A DNA stretch of 64,000 bases from VRUE01 sp963807425 (GCA_963807425.1 CAWEBZ010000012.1:62001-126000), one strand, 5' to 3'; shown: positions 35,624 through 45,918, numbered from the stretch's first letter. The notes: a model not told the origin generated them from the letters alone. Made by a program: numbers and translations.

Positions 35624-36082
35624 TCAGCGGTCAGAGTCCAGCGCGTCGAAGATCAGGTTGGCGCCCGGGATCTCCAGCGGGGTCGGCGACTCGTGGGCCC
35701 ACTCGACCGTGCCCTCCTCGTCGACCAGGACGAGGGAGCGATTGGCGTGGCCGACCTTCTCGATGTAGGCGCCGTAGGCCCGCGCCACCTCACCCTTCGG
35801 CTCGAAGTCGGCGAGCAGCGGGATGTCGGTTCCGAGCTTCTCCTGGAAGGCCTTGTGGGCGAAGCCATGGTCGACGCTGATCGCCAGCATCTGCACCCCC
35901 TTGGCCTCGATATCCGGCTTCACCTCCTGGTAGATCGAGAGCTGGTCGGTGCAGACCGGGCTGAAGTCGAGCGGGTAGAAGACGAGCAGCACCTTGCGAC
36001 CCCGGAAGTCGGCCAGCGAGACCTTCTCGCCGTTCTGATTGCGAAGCGTGAACTCGGGAGCCGGCTCGCCGGCCGAGATCAT
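35624..36082 (-). CDS. Thiol peroxidase, AhpE/Bcp-type peroxiredoxin
   Basis: 152 residues. APEFTLRNQNGEKVSL is the usual opening, and the active site is FYPLDFSPVCTDQLS with the peroxidatic Cys near residue 44; no Cys follows at +5, so it is a one-Cys or AhpE-like type using an external reductant. The DsbA-like CPHC protein encoded next is an attractive partner. It overlaps rpsO (ATGA) upstream and therefore sits inside the rpsO-pnp operon, an unusual position for a redox pair. Confidence 0.9.
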   Translation of the reverse strand: MISAGEPAPEFTLRNQNGEKVSLADFRGRKVLLVFYPLDFSPVCTDQLSIYQEVKPDIEAKGVQMLAISVDHGFAHKAFQEKLGTDIPLLADFEPKGEVARAYGAYIEKVGHANRSLVLVDEEGTVEWAHESPTPLEIPGANLIFDALDSDR

Positions 36083-36348
36083 CGACGCAGGCCGAGCTCG
36101 GCAACCAAGGAGCGGTAGCGCTCGAGGTCGTGGCGCTCGAGGTAGCGCAGCATGCGGCGGCGCTTGCCGACAAGCATCAGCAGCCCACGGCGGGAGTGGT
36201 GGTCCTTGGGGTGCGTGCGCAGGTGCTCGGTAAGTTCGTTGATCCGCTCAGTGAGCAGGGCAACCTGCACCTCGGCAGAGCCGGTGTCGCCATCGGCGCG
36301 ACCGTACTTGCCAATCAGCTCGCTCTTTTTATCCTTGGTCAGGCTCAT
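36079..36348 (-). CDS. rpsO: 30S ribosomal protein S15
   Basis: 89 residues, the normal S15 length, from ATG 36348 (an in-frame upstream extension exists but is not part of the family). Key parts are GDTGSAEVQVALLTERINEL, HLRTHPKDHHSRRGL and VGKRRRMLRYL. S15 binds 16S rRNA helices 20-22 and nucleates the central domain of the small subunit. It lies downstream of ribF, as in many bacteria, but is separated from it by a 340-base gap packed with inverted repeats. S15 represses its own mRNA in several bacteria through structured leaders. Confidence 0.97.
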   Translation of the reverse strand: MSLTKDKKSELIGKYGRADGDTGSAEVQVALLTERINELTEHLRTHPKDHHSRRGLLMLVGKRRRMLRYLERHDLERYRSLVAELGLRR

Positions 36349-36417
36349 CTCGTAAAAAGTGCCGCGCCCAGAAGGGCTCACGGCCGTTGGAAGCTAGCAC
36401 AGAGACCGTCGTTGGGC

Positions 36418-36671
36418 GGGCGGTTGGGGCACCCCTCCTCACTCGCAACTCGTCGATGGAGCCGCTGCCGCTAACGCCCGAGGCTCACCGCTCCTCCCGC
36501 GCAAAACGTTCGGAGGGGCACCCCAACCGCCCCGACAGACCGCGTCCCTGAGAAACGAGGAGAGCCGGCGTCCTGCGAACGTTTTGCGCGGGAGGAGCGA
36601 GGACCAAGGGGCGGCAGCTCGCAAGCTTCTGTTCGACGAGTTGCGAGTGAGCAGGATGCCGGCTCTCCTCG
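36418..36671. repeat. Interleaved inverted-repeat locus between ribF and rpsO
   Basis: This is the only content seen in the gene-free stretch 36349-36691. Five arm pairs occur. A is 36418-36438 with 36512-36532 (19 of 21). B is 36438-36456 with 36633-36651 (19 of 19). E is 36464-36471 with 36611-36618 (8 of 8). C is 36489-36512 with 36576-36599 (24 of 24). D is 36556-36576 with 36651-36671 (20 of 21). B, E and C nest into one long hairpin. A and D cross it from either side, and arms abut exactly (A/B, C/A, D/C, B/D). The long hairpin and the A plus D hairpins are thus mutually exclusive. No protein-coding signal was seen. Confidence 0.85.
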
Positions 36672-36691
36672 ACTTCCTAGAGAGAGATCTT

Positions 36692-37579
36692 TCAGGGACG
36701 TTGAAACGCCGCGCAGACGTTCTTCGCGTCCTCGACGTCGAGGCGCATCTGGGTAATCAGCTCCTCCACGCCCGCGAACCGCTTCTCGCCGCGCAGGCGG
36801 GCGACGAAGGCCACGCGAAGGTCGGTGCCGTAGAGGTCTCCGTCGAAGTCGATCAGGTAGGTCTCGATCAGCACCCCGCGCCCGGTCTCGAAGGTCGGCC
36901 GCACGCCGACGTTGACCGCCGCCGGGACGCCGTTGGCAAAGGCGGCGTAGACGCCGTGGCCCGGGATCGCGAGGCGGTCGTCGGGGACGATGTTGGCCGT
37001 CGGGAAGCCGAGCTCGCGGCCACGCTGGTCGCCGCCGACGACGGTTCCCTCGACCATGAAAGGGGCGCCGAGGCAGTGCCTGGCCCCCTCCATGTCGCCG
37101 GCCGCGACCAGCGCCCGGATCCTGGTCGAGGAGACCGTCTCGCCGTCGACCTCGACCAGCGGCACAACTCGGGTCTCGAACTCGGAGTGGCTCGCCAGCA
37201 TCGCCGGGTCGCCTTTTGCCTTGGCGCCGAAGCGGAAGTTCTCGCCGACCGAGACGCGCGAGGCGGTGAGCCGCTCGACCAGTACCTGCTCGATGAATTC
37301 CTCGGCGCTGCGGCTGGCGAACTCGCGGTCGAAGGGGATCACGACGAGCTCTTGCACGCCGAGGCCCTCGATCACGTCCCGCTTGACCGCGAACGGCATG
37401 ATCAGCTTCGGTAGGGCCGCCGGGTGCAGCACCTCGAGCGGATGAGGGTCGAAGGTGAGCACGGTGTCTGCGTCGTCGATCACCGCCTGGTGACCGCGGT
37501 GGACCCCGTCGAAGGTGCCGATCGCGACGTGCCGCGGGCGTGGCTGGGCATCGGGCAGCGAGGTGACCTCGATGCTCAC
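36692..37579 (-). CDS. ribF: Bifunctional riboflavin kinase/FAD synthetase
   Basis: 295 residues from GTG 37579, overlapping the truB stop. The N-terminal FMN adenylyltransferase domain has AIGTFDGVHRGHQAV, TFDPHPLEVL and the SSTRIRALVAAGDM motif. The C-terminal riboflavin kinase domain starts at GTVVGGDQRGRELGFPTANI and includes NVGVRPTFETG. It converts riboflavin to FMN and FAD. The operon truB-ribF-rpsO is a conserved bacterial arrangement. Confidence 0.96.
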   Translation of the reverse strand: MSIEVTSLPDAQPRPRHVAIGTFDGVHRGHQAVIDDADTVLTFDPHPLEVLHPAALPKLIMPFAVKRDVIEGLGVQELVVIPFDREFASRSAEEFIEQVLVERLTASRVSVGENFRFGAKAKGDPAMLASHSEFETRVVPLVEVDGETVSSTRIRALVAAGDMEGARHCLGAPFMVEGTVVGGDQRGRELGFPTANIVPDDRLAIPGHGVYAAFANGVPAAVNVGVRPTFETGRGVLIETYLIDFDGDLYGTDLRVAFVARLRGEKRFAGVEELITQMRLDVEDAKNVCAAFQRP

Positions 37580-38226
37580 CGCAAGGCCTCCGCGGTGGCG
37601 GGGACCAGCTCGGCGACCTGTTCGAGGCCGATTTCTTCTCCCGCGTTCTCGATCTTGAATGGTCCGATCGCGGTGCGGCGCAGTTCCGCGCAGTAGGCGT
37701 CGTCGAGCGTCTCGAGCAGGGTGCGGATGTAAGTCCCGGCCGAGCATTCGATCTCGAAGCTGGCGCTCTCGGCGTCGTGCTGGAGCAGGTCCGCGCGATA
37801 GACCTCGATCTCCCTTTCCGGCGTCTCGACGGTCTCTCCGCGATGGGCCTTCTTGTAGAGCCGCTCGCCGCCGACTCGCACGGCCGAGGTCATGGGCACC
37901 CGTTGACGAACTCTGCCGGTGGGCAGCTCGAGCGAGGATGGCACCCGTCCCGTCTCCGTCAGCTCGCCGTCGGGATCGCCGGTACTCGAGCGCCAGCCGA
38001 GCTGCGCTTTCGCCACGTAGGTCTTCGGCAATCCGGTGAGAAAGGGCTGCAGGCGCGTCGCGCGGCCGAGCAGGACGAGCAGCAGACCGGTCGCGAACGG
38101 GTCGAGCGTCCCCGCGTGACCTGCTTTGCAGCCGCGTTCTCGCCGCACCCGTACGACCATGTCGTGCGAGGTTATCCCCACCGGCTTGTCGCAGAGCAGC
38201 ACGGCGGCCACGGCCTCACCGGCCAT
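37576..38226 (-). CDS. truB: tRNA pseudouridine-55 synthase
   Basis: 216 residues. The catalytic Asp lies in KAGHAGTLDPFATGLLLVLLG, preceded by DKPVGITSHDMVVRVRR. YVAKAQLGWRSSTGDPDGE and CSAGTYIRTLLETLDD complete the core. The protein ends soon after the catalytic domain, so the C-terminal PUA domain found in longer TruB proteins is absent or much reduced. It makes pseudouridine in the T-loop of all tRNAs. Two bases separate its start from the nrnA stop. Confidence 0.94.
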   Translation of the reverse strand: MAGEAVAAVLLCDKPVGITSHDMVVRVRRERGCKAGHAGTLDPFATGLLLVLLGRATRLQPFLTGLPKTYVAKAQLGWRSSTGDPDGELTETGRVPSSLELPTGRVRQRVPMTSAVRVGGERLYKKAHRGETVETPEREIEVYRADLLQHDAESASFEIECSAGTYIRTLLETLDDAYCAELRRTAIGPFKIENAGEEIGLEQVAELVPATAEALR

Positions 38227-38228
38227 GG

Positions 38229-39233
38229 TCAGGAGCCGATCTGCGCTTTGACCTCGTCACAGAGGAAGGGGATCAGCTCCTCGAGCTCGAGATCGGTGGA
38301 GAAGCCCGCGGCACGCTTGTGCCCCCCTCCCCCGCTCTTGCGGGCGATCGCCGAGACGTCGACGTCGCCGCCGCTGGAGCGCAGGCTCACCTTGCGGGCG
38401 GCGCGGCCGCGGTCGCCCTGGTCGCGGATCAGCGCCGCCACCTTCGTTCCCTCGACCGAGCGCAGGTGGTCGATGATCCCCTCGGTCATCTCCTCTCCCG
38501 CTCCGCTGGCCTCGTAGTCGGCCGCCGAGACGTAGGCAAGGACGAGGCGATCGCCGCAGTGGCGTTGGATCCCCTCCAGGGCGCGCGAGACCAACCGCAG
38601 CTTCTCGAGCGGCACGTGCTCGTAGAGGCGGCGATAGGTGTCGTCGACCTCGACCCCGGCTTCGATCAGCTCGGCCGCGATGCGGTGGGTCCGGGCGTCG
38701 GTGTTCTCGTACATGAACTTGCCGGTATCGGTGACCAGGCCGACGTAGAGCGCCGAAGCAATCTCTGGGGTGAGCTTCACCCCGAGCAGGGTCGCGAGCT
38801 CGTAGACGATCTCTGCCGTGCAAGAGGAGTTCGTGTCGACCAGGTTGATGTCGCCGAAGAGGGTGTTGTCGTGGTGGTGGTCGATGTTGATCGTGAAGTT
38901 GTCCCCATCGGTGAGGAAGTCGACTGGCATGCGGTCGATGTTGCCGCAGTCGAGGAAGATCACCGTGCGGTCGGCCATGTCCGCCGGGGCCTCGTGGAAG
39001 ACCTCCTCGAGCGGCAGGAAGCGGTACTCGATCGGCAGCGGGAACTCCTTGGCGGCGAGGAACATCACTGAGTCCTTGCCCAGCGCGGTGAGGAGGTAGT
39101 GCATGCCCAGCAGCGAGCCGAGCGCGTCGCCGTCGGGGCCCTCGTGGGCGGTGAGCAGGAAGCGGTCGCGCGAGCGCAGCTCGTCGGCGACCTGCTCGAT
39201 TCCGGCTGCCGCCACGCCGGTCGCCTCGCTCAC
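38229..39233 (-). CDS. nrnA: DHH-family nanoRNase/pAp phosphatase
   Basis: 334 residues from GTG 39233 (overlaps rbfA stop). The DHH domain has LTAHEGPDGDALGSLLGM, VIFLDCGNIDRM and TINIDHHHDNTLFGDINLVD, the metal ligands. The C-terminal DHHA1 domain ends in ISAIARKSGGGGHKRAAGF-like sequence, with GGGGHKRAAGF as the nucleotide-binding glycine loop. It degrades short oligoribonucleotides and 3'-phosphoadenosine 5'-phosphate. The position between rbfA and truB is conserved in Actinobacteria and Firmicutes. Confidence 0.94.
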   Translation of the reverse strand: MSEATGVAAAGIEQVADELRSRDRFLLTAHEGPDGDALGSLLGMHYLLTALGKDSVMFLAAKEFPLPIEYRFLPLEEVFHEAPADMADRTVIFLDCGNIDRMPVDFLTDGDNFTINIDHHHDNTLFGDINLVDTNSSCTAEIVYELATLLGVKLTPEIASALYVGLVTDTGKFMYENTDARTHRIAAELIEAGVEVDDTYRRLYEHVPLEKLRLVSRALEGIQRHCGDRLVLAYVSAADYEASGAGEEMTEGIIDHLRSVEGTKVAALIRDQGDRGRAARKVSLRSSGGDVDVSAIARKSGGGGHKRAAGFSTDLELEELIPFLCDEVKAQIGS

Positions 39234-39574
39234 GATTCCTCTTTTTCGTCGAGCAGTTGGGAGATCCGCATGCCCTGCTCGACCGTGCTGTCGTAGTGGA
39301 AGGTGAGGGTTGGGGTTCGCTTCATTCGGGTCTCCGCCGCGATCTTCGACTGCAGCACGCCGTGCGACGAGCGTAGGCCGGCCAGGGTCTCCTCGCGCTC
39401 CTGCTCGGAGCCGAGCACGCTGACGTATACCTTGGCGGCGCGGAGGTCTGGGCTGGTCTCAACCGAAGTCACGGTTACGAAGCCGATGCGCGGATCGCCC
39501 AACTCGGTGGCGACCGCAGCGCCGATCACCTCGCGAAGCACCTCGTTGATGCGCCGCATGCGAGGGGTGGCCAT
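39230..39574 (-). CDS. rbfA: Ribosome-binding factor A
   Basis: 114 residues from ATG 39574, one base after the infB stop. The single KH-like domain begins MATPRMRRINEVLREVI and contains DPRIGFVTVTSVETSPDLRAAKVYVSVLG, the family core, and MKRTPTLTFHYD. RbfA helps mature the 5' end of 16S rRNA in the 30S subunit. An in-frame extension upstream lies wholly within infB and was not used. Confidence 0.95.
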   Translation of the reverse strand: MATPRMRRINEVLREVIGAAVATELGDPRIGFVTVTSVETSPDLRAAKVYVSVLGSEQEREETLAGLRSSHGVLQSKIAAETRMKRTPTLTFHYDSTVEQGMRISQLLDEKEES

Positions 39575-39575
39575 C

Positions 39576-41800
<2,225 letters not shown>

Positions 41801-41801
<1 letters not shown>

Positions 41802-43414
41802 TAGGACTGCTCTGCCTCCTCGGCCACGGGCTCGGCGGGCGACTCGGCGAGCTCACCAGCCTCCTCATCCTGAGGTTGCTCTGCCTCGGGCGCCTCTTCC
41901 GCGGGTGGTGTCGAGGATGCGCCCTCCGGGGTGTTCGCCGGAGGGTCATCCTCGGCAACAGGACCCGCGGCCGATTCCTCTGAGCCCTCGGCCGCTGCCT
42001 CCTCGACGACCTCGGCCTCGGCCTCGGCTTCAGCCGCGGCCTCGTCGAACTCGGATTCGGCCCGGGCGACGATCTCGGCGACCTGGCCCTGATCCCCATC
42101 GGGGTCGGCGAGGATCTCCACCTCGGCCTCGGAGACCGTCGCCAGAACGAGCATCTGGTTGGTGTCGAAGCGGCTCAGTGCCTGGTGCTGGGGCAGTCCG
42201 CAGTAGGTCGATTCGGCGATCGCCGCATTCGGGCAGCGGCGCCCGTTCGAGAGCACCGCCAGGCAGCGCCCGTCGAATGTTTCTTCGCCCTCGTACTCGA
42301 CATCCTGGTCCTCCTGGGAGAACTCGGTCTCCGACTTGATGTCGACCCGCCAGCCGGTCAGGCGAGCGGCGAGGCGGGCGTTCTGGCCGTCACGGCCGAT
42401 CGCCAGCGAGAGCTGGTCGTCGGGGACGATCACGGTCGCCTGGCGCTCGTCGTCGTCGACGATCACCTCGCGCACCCTCGCCGGCGAGAGCGCCTTGGCG
42501 ACGAAGCGGGCGGGCTCGTCGTTGTGGGGGATGATGTCGATCTTCTCGCCGCGCAGCTCGGAGACGACCATCCGCACCCGCGAGCCGCGCGGGCCGACAC
42601 AGGCGCCGACCGGATCGACTCCGTCGGCGTGGGAGATGACGGCGATCTTCGAGCGGTAGCCCGGCTCGCGGGCGACGCCGACGATCTCGACCAGCTTGTC
42701 GGCGATCTCGGGGACCTCGAGTTCGAACAGCTTCTTGATCAGCTCCGAGCTGCGCCGCGAGACAACGATCGCCGGGCCTTTGGTCGAGTCGGAGACGTCG
42801 GTGATCACGGCCTTGACCCGCATCCCGTGGTCATAGCGCTCGTTGTAGACCTGCTCTGACTTGGGCAGCAGTGCCTCAACCCGCTCGCGCAGCTGGACCA
42901 GCGTGTAGCGCTTGTCGGACTGCTGGATGATCCCGGTGATCAGCTCGCCGACCCGGTCCTGGTACTCGTCGAACATCATCATCCGTTCGGCCTCGCGGAT
43001 CCGCTGCAGGATCACCTGCTTGGCGGTCTGGGCGGCGATCCGGCCAAAGTCTTCGGGGGTGACGTCGCGGGTGCTGATCTGGTCCTCATAAGGCGCGATC
43101 ATCTCCGGATCCAGTTCGGGGTCCTCGGGCTCGCGCAGCTCGCCCGTTTCGGGATCGATCTCGCGCTCTTCCTCCTCCTGGGCCTCGGCTGCCTCGGCCA
43201 GCAGCTTCTCCTCCAGCTCGGGCGGCAGGATCAGTTCGAAGACGAGGAAGTCGCCGGTTTCGTGGTCGAGGTCGACGCGGGCGTATTTGGCCGCTCCAGG
43301 CGTCTTCTTGTAGGCCGAGAGGAGCGCGTCCTCGAGCGCGTCCATCAGCTTGTCGGCGGAGATCCCCTTCTCCTGCTCGAGCGCCTTGACAGCTTCGACG
43401 ATCTCCTTGCTCAC
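41801..43414 (-). CDS. nusA: Transcription termination/antitermination protein NusA with CCCH motif and acidic tail
   Basis: 537 residues. The N-terminal RNA polymerase-binding domain (1-~150), the S1 domain (GELITGIIQQSDKRYTLVQL), and KH1/KH2 (VDPVGACVGPRGSRVRMVV, AIGRDGQNARLAARL) are all present. Beyond the usual end, about residue 375, comes DGRCLAVLSNGRRCPNAAIA continuing to YCGLPQH, a Cys-x9-Cys-x10-Cys-x4-His pattern like small zinc motifs. A strongly acidic tail of roughly 110 residues follows. The ylxR gene usually found between nusA and infB is absent. Confidence 0.95.
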
Positions 43415-43650
43415 TGGATCTCCTTGTTGTCGCGGTACTTGGGACCGGGTGAGGAGACCTCCAACGAGTACTCCGCCCGCAGATGGTTGAGGTGCTTGGT
43501 CACCCGCTCGCAGAGGGCGAGATCGACGCCCTCCGGGTGGTCGATGAAGAGCCGCAGCGATTCCTTGCCGGGTTGCTCGATCGCGACCAGGTCGAGCTCG
43601 GAGTCGAGCTCCTGAAGCTGCTGGCGGATGTCCTGCTGGAGGTCTTGCAT
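43411..43650 (-). CDS. rimP: Ribosome maturation factor RimP, N-terminal domain only
   Basis: 79 residues from ATG 43650; its stop overlaps the nusA start. It matches the RimP N-terminal domain: a helix (QQDIRQQLQELDSELDLVAI), RLFIDHPEGVDLALCERVTK, and YSLEVSSPGPKYRDNKEI. RimP is usually about 150 residues with a C-terminal SH3-like domain; here the protein ends just after the conserved SSPG. No C-terminal sequence is visible in other frames, because nusA starts at once. It may be a functional minimal form or a remnant kept for translational coupling with nusA. Confidence 0.82.
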   Translation of the reverse strand: MQDLQQDIRQQLQELDSELDLVAIEQPGKESLRLFIDHPEGVDLALCERVTKHLNHLRAEYSLEVSSPGPKYRDNKEIQ

Positions 43651-43664
43651 CGGGTTGAGGCCGT

Positions 43665-43688
43665 AAAAAAAGTGGGCCAGGCCCACTT
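43665..43688 (-). terminator. Intrinsic terminator in the rimP-nusA-infB leader
   Basis: On the minus strand the 8-base stem (43688-43681 with 43677-43670), loop of three bases, runs directly into seven T residues (43671-43665). The run ends 14 bases before the rimP start codon. Because a -10-like TATACT lies upstream (43727-43722), the terminator sits inside the leader, not after a gene. This is the layout of an attenuator, and NusA autoregulates the equivalent E. coli operon through leader terminators. Confidence 0.8.
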
Positions 43689-43721
43689 CGGGTACATCGG
43701 GTAAGGCAAAAGCTTGGGGCG

Positions 43722-43727
43722 AGTATA
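43722..43727 (-). promoter_or_regulatory. -10 box of a candidate rimP-nusA-infB promoter
   Basis: TATACT in the context GAGCTATACTCGCCCC on the minus strand, about 72 bases before the rimP start. The same core GCTATACTCGCC occurs before mihF, where a good -35 is also present. No clear -35 is visible here because the spacing falls in the coaBC hairpin arm, so the call is weaker. Confidence 0.45.
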
Positions 43728-43738
43728 GCTCGCGTGGG

Positions 43739-43829
43739 GCGCTGGGAGGGGGAGTCCTCTCCCCGGACTCGCAGCCCTTACGGGCTGCTCTGAGTATCCG
43801 CCCGTTGAGAGGACTCCCCCTCCCAGCGC
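43739..43829. repeat. 23-base perfect inverted repeat around the coaBC stop codon
   Basis: Arms 43739-43761 and 43807-43829 are perfect complements over 23 bases. Between them a second hairpin (43771-43777 with 43782-43788, loop TTAC) holds the coaBC stop codon in its loop. The distal arm encodes the last part of CoaB, so coding and structure overlap. It probably terminates coaBC transcription and insulates the rimP promoter that follows. Confidence 0.8.
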
Positions 43830-45042
43830 AAAGCGCCCACTCGATCCAGGATTGCCTCAGCGATGAGGTTCTTGGGAGCTTGTGGGACGGAGTCGGCACT
43901 CGTTGAGTCGATCAGGGTTATGGCGTTTTCGCTGCTCTCGAAGCCGATCGAGGGGTTTGAGACGTCGTTGAGGACGATCAGGTCGGCGTTCTTGCGAGTC
44001 AGCTTCTCGCGAGCTCGGTCCACGTTCTCGCCGGCTTCGGCGGCAAAGGCGATGACGGTTTGCTCGTCAGTGCGCGTGGCCGTGAGGCTGGCGAGGATGT
44101 CCTCGGTGGGTTCCAGGTGGAGGTCCAGGCTGCCTTCGCGCTGAAGCTTGCCTTCGCTGGGCTCTGTGGCCCGGAAATCGGCCGGGGCTGCGGCCATCAG
44201 CAGGACGTGGGCCTGGGGAAACTCGGCGCGGGCGGCATCGGCCAGCTGCTCGCCGGTCTCGACGTCGATGCGGTGGACGCCGGCTGGCTCGGCGAGGGAG
44301 ACGTTGGCGGCGATCAGGGTCACGTCGGCCCCGCGGCGGGCGGCGGCGGCGGCGAGCGCGATGCCCATGCGGCCGCTGGAGCGGTTGCCGAGAAAACGGA
44401 CCGAGTCGATCGGCTCGCGGGTACCGCCTGCGGTGACTAGGACTCGTAGGCCGTCCCAGGGGCGCTGCCCCGCAGGCAGCTCCGATTCCACCCGGGCCAA
44501 GAGGCGTGCCGGGTCGGGGAGTCTCCCCGCCCTGCCTCGCCGTGCGAGGCCAGCGCACCCTCCTCTGGCTCGATCACCGCGACACCGCGCTCGCGCAGCG
44601 TCGCCAGGTTCGCTTGCGTCGCGGCATCCGCGTACATGCGGTCGTTCATCGCCGGGGCCACCAGACGCGGCGCGGCGCAGGCGAGGAAGGAGGTCGTCAG
44701 CATGGAGTCGGCGGTCCCCGCGGCCAGCTTGGCGATGGTGTTGGCTGAGGCCGGGGCAATCAGGAAGACATCGCAGTTGGCCGCTACCTCGAGATGACCG
44801 ATCGGATCGTGCTCGGGCCGTGGGTCACCGGGAAAAGCGCCGCCGAGAGGGTCGCGATCGAACTCGGAGATCAGCACCGGCGCCCCGACGATCCCCTCGA
44901 AGGAGGCGGCGCCGACGAAGCGCGTGGCCGTCTCGGTCATCAACACCCGCACGCCGTGGCCGGCGACGGTGGCGAGGCGGGCTAGCTCTAGTGACTTGTA
45001 GGCGGCGATCCCACCGCTTACGCCAAGCAGGATTCGGGCCAT
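43778..45042 (-). CDS. coaBC: Bifunctional CoaBC, reading frame broken by one base near 44525-44528
   Basis: The first part is the CoaC phosphopantothenoylcysteine decarboxylase domain: GVSGGIAAYKSLELARLA, FLIAPASANTIAKLAAG, APAMNDRMY. After SHGEAGRG the frame is lost. One base over it continues as RLPDPARLLARVESE and the CoaB synthetase domain (VLVTAGGTREPIDSVRFLGNRSSG, KNADLIVLNDVS). One extra C in the CCCC run at 44525-44528 gives a single 421-residue protein. The enzyme joins cysteine to 4'-phosphopantothenate and decarboxylates the product in coenzyme A synthesis. The rpoZ-coaBC order is typical of Actinobacteria; metK, often next, is not here. Confidence 0.92.
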
Positions 45043-45075
45043 CTTTCCTCCTGATCCGGTCGCGCCGGAAGCTGA

Positions 45076-45309
45076 CTAGGAGCGGTACTCGTACTTGAGC
45101 TTGCCCTCGGCGACCTCTTCGAGCGCAATCGAGAGGTAGTTCCGGTCGGCGGCGGTTTCCACCATCGGCGGCGGGTACTCGCCAAAGCTGCCCTCGCCGA
45201 GGCTGTGGAAGTAGCTGTTTATCTGCCGCGCCCGCTTGGCTGCGACGACTACGGCTGCATAGTGGGAATCGGTGTGCTCGAGGAGCTTGTCTACGCGTGG
45301 TTTGATCAT
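45076..45309 (-). CDS. rpoZ: DNA-directed RNA polymerase subunit omega
   Basis: 77 residues. It begins MIKPRVDKLLEHTDSHYAAV and contains VVAAKRARQINSY, the conserved omega core that clamps the C-terminal tail of the beta-prime subunit. EEVAEGKLKYE closes the fold. Its start overlaps the gmk stop (ATGA), the arrangement seen in most bacteria. It helps polymerase assembly and, in some bacteria, ppGpp sensing. Confidence 0.95.
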   Translation of the reverse strand: MIKPRVDKLLEHTDSHYAAVVVAAKRARQINSYFHSLGEGSFGEYPPPMVETAADRNYLSIALEEVAEGKLKYEYRS

Positions 45310-45884
45310 TCGGCCTGGGAGTCTAGAGGTAAGCCCAACTCGGCGCGCACGATCCCCTCCAGATCGTCCGTCGCACGCACGAGATCGTCGTTGACGACCA
45401 GGTGGGCAAACTCGTCCTGGGCGGCAAGCTCTTGCTCGGCGACCTCAAGCCGGGCGTCGATCGCCTCGGAGCTGTCGGTGCCGCGCGACTCGAGCCGATG
45501 ACGCAGCGAGGAGGGATCCGGCGGGGCGATGAAGACCTGGACCGACTCCCGCATCGCGGCGCGGACCTGCCGCGCACCCTGCACCTCGATCTCGAGCACA
45601 ACGGAATGTCCCCCGTCGAGTCGCTGTCGCACCTCTGAACGCAAGGTCCCATAGCGATTGCCGCTGTAGGTGGCGAACTCGAGGAAGTCTTCCGCCTCGA
45701 TCCGCTCGTCGAACTGCGCCGGGGTGAGGAAGTGGTAATCGCGCCCGTCGATCTCACCCGAGCGAGGCTCCCGCGTCGTCGCCGAGATCGAGAGCTCGAG
45801 ATCAGGGACACGTTTGAGCAGCTCGCCGATCAGCGTTCCCTTGCCCACCCCGCTGGGCCCTGTGATCACGAAGACCTTCGGCAT
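45306..45884 (-). CDS. gmk: Guanylate kinase
   Basis: 192 residues. The P-loop is TGPSGVGKGTLIGEL, followed by SISATTREPRSGEIDGRDYHF, the GMP-binding region with Arg and Tyr, then SGNRYGTL, and VVLEIEVQGARQVR. It phosphorylates GMP to GDP with ATP. It lies between mihF and rpoZ, the standard actinobacterial order. Confidence 0.96.
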   Translation of the reverse strand: MPKVFVITGPSGVGKGTLIGELLKRVPDLELSISATTREPRSGEIDGRDYHFLTPAQFDERIEAEDFLEFATYSGNRYGTLRSEVRQRLDGGHSVVLEIEVQGARQVRAAMRESVQVFIAPPDPSSLRHRLESRGTDSSEAIDARLEVAEQELAAQDEFAHLVVNDDLVRATDDLEGIVRAELGLPLDSQAE

Positions 45885-45918
45885 TTCGGCCGGGGATATT
45901 GACCGCAGTGCCGGTCGG

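Noticed and set aside
36361..36700. Integron attC or transposon end as explanation of the ribF-rpsO repeats
   Set aside because: No attC-type core sites, no flanking target duplication that I could see and no recombinase nearby; the crossing pair topology also does not fit a single attC or IS end.
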